In this document: positions 58,665 to 64,000 of the stretch, piece by piece
Numbering within the stretch: the stretch's first letter is position 1
Layout: each line of letters opens with the position of its first letter
Origin: Sepiola atlantica
Taxonomy: Eukaryota; Mollusca; Cephalopoda; Sepiida; Sepiolidae
Reading direction: 5' to 3'
DNA length: 64,000 bases
NCBI GenBank assembly: GCA_963556195.1
Contig: OY744519.1
Coordinates: forward strand, 103,623,500 to 103,687,499
Notes under the pieces: model-generated
What the model was told of the DNA's origin: nothing
What the model saw: the letters and a program-made list of their open reading frames with translations, nothing else
The model's database searches: none
Position numbers and translations under genes: made by a program

Positions 58665-59575
58665 TAACTAGAAGAATAGCCGTCTCAGGATGAGCAGAAT
58701 TAACCCCCCCCCCCGAACAGAACCGTTTTGCACCACTTTTATGCTCTCTTATGAATATTAAAATCAAGATATAATGAAACTAAACCTTATTTCTAGAATC
58801 CTTATTCCAATTTCGATCAGAATCCATTATATTATTTTAATTCTAGAAAAAGGCTAAAATTTAAAGCTTTAGCTTAAGCTTAAGGGGTCTTGGGAAAAAA
58901 TTAAAATTCAGTCGGGGATACGTCCTTGACAATCAGTCCCACAGTGGCTTTGTTGCTGTCGGGCTGAGGTATGGTTCTTTTCAGTCCTAGGCGGTCCACT
59001 CTCCCAGGCTTTACCTTCTTTCTATCTATTTATTGCGAATCACCTGAGGCGCCCCTATTGGGGAATTCTGACAGGGCTGCTGAGGCATATTTTGTAGGTC
59101 AGAGTGCACTTCACTTGATGCACTGCCTTTTCACAACCTCACCTGACCTTGTGTCTAACCCCTTGCAAAGGGGGTAAATAAATTGAAATTCGGAGAAATT
59201 GTGCTTAATTGGTGTCTAATGATTATGGATCAAATTTCATGAAAATCTGAAATATTTGAATTTTCAAAAGGGAGGTTGTACCCACATTATGCCCCCTAAA
59301 ACATGGTTAAAATACTCCAAAGAAACTGAAAATTCGGGTAATATTTATTAATTGATGTCTAATACCTATTGTTAAAATTTCACAAAAATCGGAGGTATCA
59401 CAATTTTTACTTAGGGCTTCCACCCCCTTTTCACCTCTTTGGCCTAAAACTAAATTAAACTAAATATAGCCTACCTTACCCCCCCCCTTAAACATAGCAG
59501 CAGTGTTCCAAAATTCATAATGATCGGTTAATTTGTTTAGGAGTGAATCTTATACATACATATATTAACATATAC
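58665..59575 (+). repeat. Family C copy split by an insertion
   Basis: Left part 58665-58910 and right part 59177-59575 together make one family C element (compare 57571-58150). The sequence between them is foreign. Right end: ttaggagtgaatcttatac. Confidence 0.85.
58911..59176 (+). mobile_element. Inserted SINE-like element with target duplication
   Basis: About 266 bp, GC-richer than its surroundings, inserted in family C. Flanks repeat nearly exactly (aaattaaaattc on the left, aaattgaaattc on the right), a plausible target-site duplication. The 3-prime part cttgtgtctaaccccttgc and gggggtaaataaat matches the tail of family B. The 5-prime part (gtcccacagtggctttgttg) is not found elsewhere in the window. 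Confidence 0.65.
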
Positions 59576-59793
59576 ACTTTTAATGAAGCTTATTTTAAAT
59601 TAATTTTATTAAGATATCTTTTGGTCATTAAATAAATTGAATGAAATTGTTTAAAATACAATGAAAAGTGTAAATTGTCTGGTAAGAATGAAAGTTTCTA
59701 GACAAAAGTCGAGTATTATGGTTTGTGCTAACAAAACAAAGAGAAAAGGTATTTAATGAAGGAGAAAACAAAAGTGAAGTTGAAATAAATGTT

Positions 59794-60258
59794 TCATTCC
59801 CGGAAAAGTATGTTCTTTAACTTGAAACAAGAACAACTTTGGAGTTTTTTTTGTTTTTGTTTTTTGATGCCAGAAAATGACTTTCTATTCGACTGATTTT
59901 AACAAATTTACAAAGTCACAAACTAATTTATATATTTTTTTTTTCAATTATTAACAAAATATTAAATTGACCGACTTGTTTACAAAGAAACCAAAATCTA
60001 TTTTAAAAATAAGTTTTTCATATTTTTTGTATGAATAATTCATATGTATGTTTCAACAACAATATATTAAACCAGCTGTATCTATCCCCCCACACACACA
60101 TCTCCCACTACGGGGGGGGGGGGCTTTTTTTTTTACTTTAATCTTTGTTTCACAAAAGGAGACACAAAAGTGATATTTTATAAATTGGTTATTCCCGGAA
60201 AAGTATTTTCTTTACCTTGAAACACTGACAACTTTGGAGTTGTTTTTTTTTGTTTTGT
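59794..60258 (+). repeat. Spaced duplication of about 70 bp
   Basis: attcccggaaaagtat with ttctttaacttgaaaca and caactttggagtt occurs at 59794-59865 and again at 60189-60258. A CA run and a G12 run lie between (60090-60123). Function unknown. Confidence 0.6.
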
Positions 60259-60353
60259 AATTTATTTATTTATTTTTAAGAGGTAATGGCAGATTGTTTC
60301 AATGTTAAGAAATTACTTGCTTTTGTCGAAAGGTAAAATAAAGTGAAATTGAA

Positions 60354-60356
<3 letters not shown>

Positions 60357-60405
<49 letters not shown>
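60357..60405. repeat. TA microsatellite
   Basis: About 24 TA units, uninterrupted. Confidence 0.95.
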
Positions 60406-60407
<2 letters not shown>

Positions 60408-61291
60408 CAGCTGTTTCCCCCACTTTAAAAAAAATAGTATTTTTATTAAGTTTAATTTAAAATGATTAGATTTTTTTTGTTCCAATGTCATTTACGCTTA
60501 AAGTTCTTGATTTATGTTTTGGAAAGGTCTAGAAAAAAACCCCAGTCAAACCCATTTAAAATAAACAAATAACAATGTTCAAAGAACTGTACAAAAAGAT
60601 TGAGGTATAAAATCTAAATATTTTATGAAGTTAATATAAATTTTGAATTTAATAATGTTTCAGAATGTTGGAGATGAGGATCGATAATTTGTGTCATATG
60701 GATCATTCAGACGAATGTTTTCATCTTAGATGTTATTCTTACAATAAGTCTTAGCTACCTTCTCTCTGTAAACAGAAAGAATGTTTTTTTCGCACTTAGT
60801 GTAATTTCTGTTGAATTCTTATGTTGAGCTCCACTCCCCATCCAGTATAAATCATTGCTTTTACCTTGACAAAAAAGGGTCAAAACCGATCGGTATTCTT
60901 TCTACCTTTCGTTATTCATTTTATATTTCAGATGTGTTCTTATTATCCCTCATGGTATTTGTGTTTTGTATTTTATGAATGATAAAACTCTGCCCATCTT
61001 TTTGTAGCTATCAACAAAACATCTATTTCAGCTATGGAATTAGAATATCTGATTTCCCATTTTATCATTTATGTAGCAACAAACATGTTGGGGGCTCTTC
61101 TCCAACACGAGCATTAAATTGTGTACACCTTCTAAAATATGTAATTCATGTTTCTATTTTCCTCCTCTTCGTTTTTTTCCCCATCTTGTCGCTGCACTCC
61201 ACAGCGTTCTTTGTTGTTGTAATCTGTGTACGCACCGTTGTTGTTGTCGTCATTGTCGTCTATGTGCAGCATGTTCTTTCTACCGTTGCAG

Positions 61292-61414
61292 AGATTTACA
61301 GTTCAACGCATTCCTCTTTGATGCCATTGCCTCCTCCTCCAACCCAACCACACCCACCACTCCTACGAAACCTCTCCCCGATTTCCTCGGTGGTAACAGC
61401 CCCAAAATGTGCAG
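61292..61414 (+). CDS. Shc: SHC coding exon 8 (CH1-like linker), probable
   Basis: 123 bases between acceptor accgttgcag (61291) and donor gtaaca. The first base completes a Glu codon begun in exon 7, giving residues 240-279: DLQFNAFLFDAIASSSN, PTTPTTPTKPLPDFLGG and NSPKMC, with two bases over. The frame is the only one that continues exon 7 in phase. Ser/Thr/Pro richness suits a CH1 linker, but no Grb2-binding YxN motif lies in this exon. A different open frame across it (60979-61470) was not chosen because it does not join in phase. The protein must continue to the right of the window. Confidence 0.55.
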
Positions 61415-62278
61415 GTAACAATCTCTTGGGCATGATGTTGTTCACTGCATCAGAGGCTTTGACCAAATAAATTGAAAAAAATTCTTCCCCAGTTTACTGC
61501 TAACATAAGCCTAGCTGTCCATTGACTAACTTTCTTACAGTTTCTCATTCACATAGGGTTGCCAGAAGTTGTATATAAAAAGAGAGGGGGCTTGGTATAC
61601 AAATATATAGGACATTTTCACACATTGGTTTGACCTAGGCAAGCCCCTAAACTGCTTCAGACACCCTTGAGCAGGGTATTCCTCACTACCTCACCCTTCC
61701 ACCTCAAAATTCATCTTTCCCGGCCCTCTTTTTTACTGCTTACTCTATATTCAAACAACTCAAGCTATCTCCTCCCAACTGTCTTAGATATGACACAAAA
61801 TTGCATTCAATGGCAAAGCTCAAATTTGGGAGCTTTTGGGGATGTGAAGTCACCCTATAGTTACCAATACTCTCAGGTCCACTCTGATCCAGAGTGGTAG
61901 TATTTGTCAAGACCCAATCTATGAGTAAAATAGAAACTATTCTTTACAAACTCTTTGTTTAACAAATATACGCTGTTACTCGTCAGCGTTCATTAGGACT
62001 ACAAGGGCTTTTGCGAAATGATAATAAAAAAGTCTATGTCCCAAGGTTCTGATTTGAATAATAATAATTAAAGAACACAGGGAAAGGGTTCTCCAATTTA
62101 AGACACCGGTGAAAGTAAAGGAAAAGACAATTAACACACAAGTGTGAAATCACATAAGACAACCAACTTGCTTGATAAATGTACTTGTAAAATATCAGGG
62201 TCAAATAGTAGTATGATATGACAACACCTACAAAAGAAAAATTAATCTACACCTCAATGTTATACAAAACATATGTAT
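61415..62278. other. Intron 8 start, no gene seen
   Basis: Unremarkable intronic sequence. A tatataaa at about 61573 is noted but has no associated gene. No repeat family recognised. Confidence 0.45.
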
Positions 62279-63116
62279 ATTCCATGATAAATGCCAGTAT
62301 ACTGAAATCATATGCCCTTAATAGGGTTAAGATGAAAATTCATATACACTAAATGTACAAAAGCAAGGAAATTCCCAAATATTTACACTTTTATTGTTAT
62401 TAATTAAGGGTATTACTACATATCAACCAAACCATTTCATTATCACATCACTACAGTATAAATCTCTATGCATGAGTGGATGAAGTGTGTGAGGTGCGCT
62501 GAAGAAAAATTCCTACCAGTAAAATACATAGTCCTGTTGTGCTCGCATACCCTTAATGACAATAAAAGTGTAAAAATTTGGGAATTTCCTTGCTTTTGTA
62601 CACTTAGTGTATATGAATTTTCATCTTAACCCTATTAAGGGCATATGATTTCAGTATACTGGCATTTATCATGGAATGGCACTACTTTTGTAAAGGCTAT
62701 GCCTCAATACAATGGTCATTTTAAAGTTTTTTTTTAATTTTCTGGAAAACTAAGGTATATGGTAAACTGAAATTAAAATGCCATCAACTAGACCCTAGAA
62801 CCTCTATCTCTGCCAAAAATCAGCTGAATCCATCAAATAGTTGATGAGATACAGGGTGGCACATACGTAGGTACGTACGTACGTACACACGGATAACATG
62901 ATTTCATGATTGAACTTTCTGGATCTCTGGGTTGCCTTGACAAATGATGCTGAAATTCTACACACTTATCGAACCTATCAAATAAAAATTTTGTGCAAAG
63001 TTTTAACTAATTTGGTTTATTGGTTTTTGAGTTATGATTGATCAAAGAAATGAGATTTCCAGCATAGGCCATTCTTGAAGTCTATTAAGGGATAGAGTGC
63101 TCTCGCGCCTCTCTTG
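62279..63116 (+). mobile_element. Foldback-headed element E, copy 2
   Basis: Matches 17783-18618 over its full length in the same orientation, including the terminal inverted repeat (catgataaatgccagtata and complement), the gtacgtacgtac run near 62870 and the end tgctctcgcgcctctcttga. Differences are mostly single bases. It marks both boundaries of the family precisely. Confidence 0.9.
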
Positions 63117-63249
63117 ATTTCGGCATAAAATGATCCAATTGTCAACATACCATAAACCCAACAGCTAACCAATCACATATTGTTATATACACAGATATGG
63201 CACATTTTGCTAATTTCGTATGTACACAAATATGGGACATTTATATAGA

Positions 63250-63480
63250 CGAATATGACTATCTGTGGACCTGAGAGCTCAGCCAGTGGCGCAAACGTAT
63301 CAGTGGCCAGCTGAGAATCTGGACAACAACCATCAAGGAGATCTTGACAGAGCTTGGTTAGCCATCTTGCGCAACCATGCTCAGTATGCAACAGCGCATG
63401 GAATGTAGTGCAGTCCAGGGAAGAAGCCGGCTCAACCCGACCAGGGTGAACATTGTTGCAGCAGCAACAACAACAACGAA
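63250..63480 (+). mobile_element. LINE 3-prime end with CAA tail
   Basis: The frame reads QWRKRISGQLRIWTTTIKE, then after a deletion DLDRAWLAILRNHAQ, like the final segment of RTE-type ORF2 (QLRTWTTTIKEDL...QDRRAW...VRD). It ends with gaagccggctcaacccgacc and a run of gcagcagcaacaacaac. Non-functional. Confidence 0.6.
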
Positions 63481-63659
63481 TATGGAACATCTGGATGACT
63501 TAGAAATTATAAGACTGATTATAATATCAGTGTTCATTTTACAGTGAACATATAACAAACTTCTCAAACTACAAACAAAAAAATAACTTTTTTTTTTCAA
63601 AAACAAAATAAAACAAATTAATACCACCTCTATTTAAAAACTCTACAAAAGATTCAAGT

Positions 63660-63925
63660 GCAGGACATTAAAGGGTTTTTTGATCACTCTTTGAGGAGGA
63701 ACCCTCTCACTAGTTTCCGTCCACTTTATTGGTGACTGTCATTCAGTGGTTTTTGCCATAGTCGCCACGCTAGGCACTGCGGGTTGGCGATGCTATTTTG
63801 CCCCTAGCTAGGGGTACACATACAGCACCTAATATTCCCAAATGGTCATCCATCTAGTACTGACCAGGCCCAACGTTGCTTAACTTTGGTGATCTAGTGT
63901 GTGTCAACGTGATTATGCCATATAT
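63660..63925 (-). mobile_element. 5S-rRNA-derived SINE
   Basis: The minus strand from about 63922 to 63823 follows 5S rRNA: ataatcacgttgacacacac, ctagatcaccaaagttaagc, aacgttgggcctggtcagta, ctagatggatgaccatttgg and gaatattaggtgctgtatg. This covers the 5S internal control region. The body beyond (cccctagctagggg hairpin, gccaacccgcagtgccta) is not 5S. It is a 5S-headed SINE rather than a gene, since the 5S end and fold are altered. Confidence 0.8.
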
Positions 63926-64000
63926 ATATAGGGAAGTTTAAAAGGAAATTTGAAACAAAATTGGAATAATTAATATATGGAATAGTGTATAAGCATGTAA

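Noticed and set aside
60979..61470. 163-residue open frame overlapping SHC coding exon 8
   Set aside because: Its frame does not join SHC exon 7 in phase and its composition (Val/Pro-rich, TTG/GTC-rich) is low complexity; the alternative frame fits splice sites better.
63823..63922. Functional 5S rRNA gene
   Set aside because: Several conserved 5S positions are changed, the ends do not pair, and non-5S sequence follows directly, as in a SINE.

Overview
The window is AT-rich animal nuclear DNA, most likely from a mollusc and probably a cephalopod. That is inferred from the repeat mixture (tRNA-headed and 5S-headed SINEs, many LINE 3-prime ends, a Penelope-like relic, mariner and hAT elements, TA and CT microsatellites) and from an intron-rich metazoan signalling gene; the species cannot be read from the sequence. 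No bacterial genes, operons or CRISPR are present.

One gene is convincingly supported: the 5-prime part of a SHC-family adaptor on the + strand. A 5-prime UTR/first-coding exon starts at 19061, the ATG is at 19115, and eight coding exons (19115-19261, 20444-20514, 25892-25952, 31886-32005, 33834-33887, 39659-39837, 43377-43460, 61292-61414) join with matching phases into about 279 residues. They carry the SHC N-terminal segment, the complete phosphotyrosine-binding (PTB) domain, and the start of a Ser/Thr/Pro-rich CH1-like linker. The SH2 domain is not seen and should lie beyond the right edge. The last two exons rest on splice sites and phase more than on similarity.

Positions 1-19060 are upstream sequence (or a 5-prime UTR intron) filled with degenerate LINEs, SINEs, microsatellites and foldback repeats. 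The introns hold the more unusual material: a mariner copy sitting inside a large inverted repeat (intron 2, 22850-24870); a foldback element of about 2 kb whose termini are tandem sub-repeats (intron 3, 29620-31670); hAT-type MITEs with 8-bp target duplications (introns 4 and 7); two arrays of the same 31-bp minisatellite in opposite orientation (intron 5, 37462-39090); a 200-bp-arm foldback (intron 6); and, in the 17.8-kb intron 7, a 3.5-kb array of about 112 copies of a different 31-bp unit with higher-order structure.

Apart from the SHC gene everything recognised is repetitive or decayed. No protein-coding system of a new kind was found. The best novelty candidates are structural: the paired 31-bp satellites, the nested mariner/foldback, the foldback with tandem-repeat termini, and a 5S-headed SINE whose tail resembles the 3-prime end of a LINE seen elsewhere in the window.
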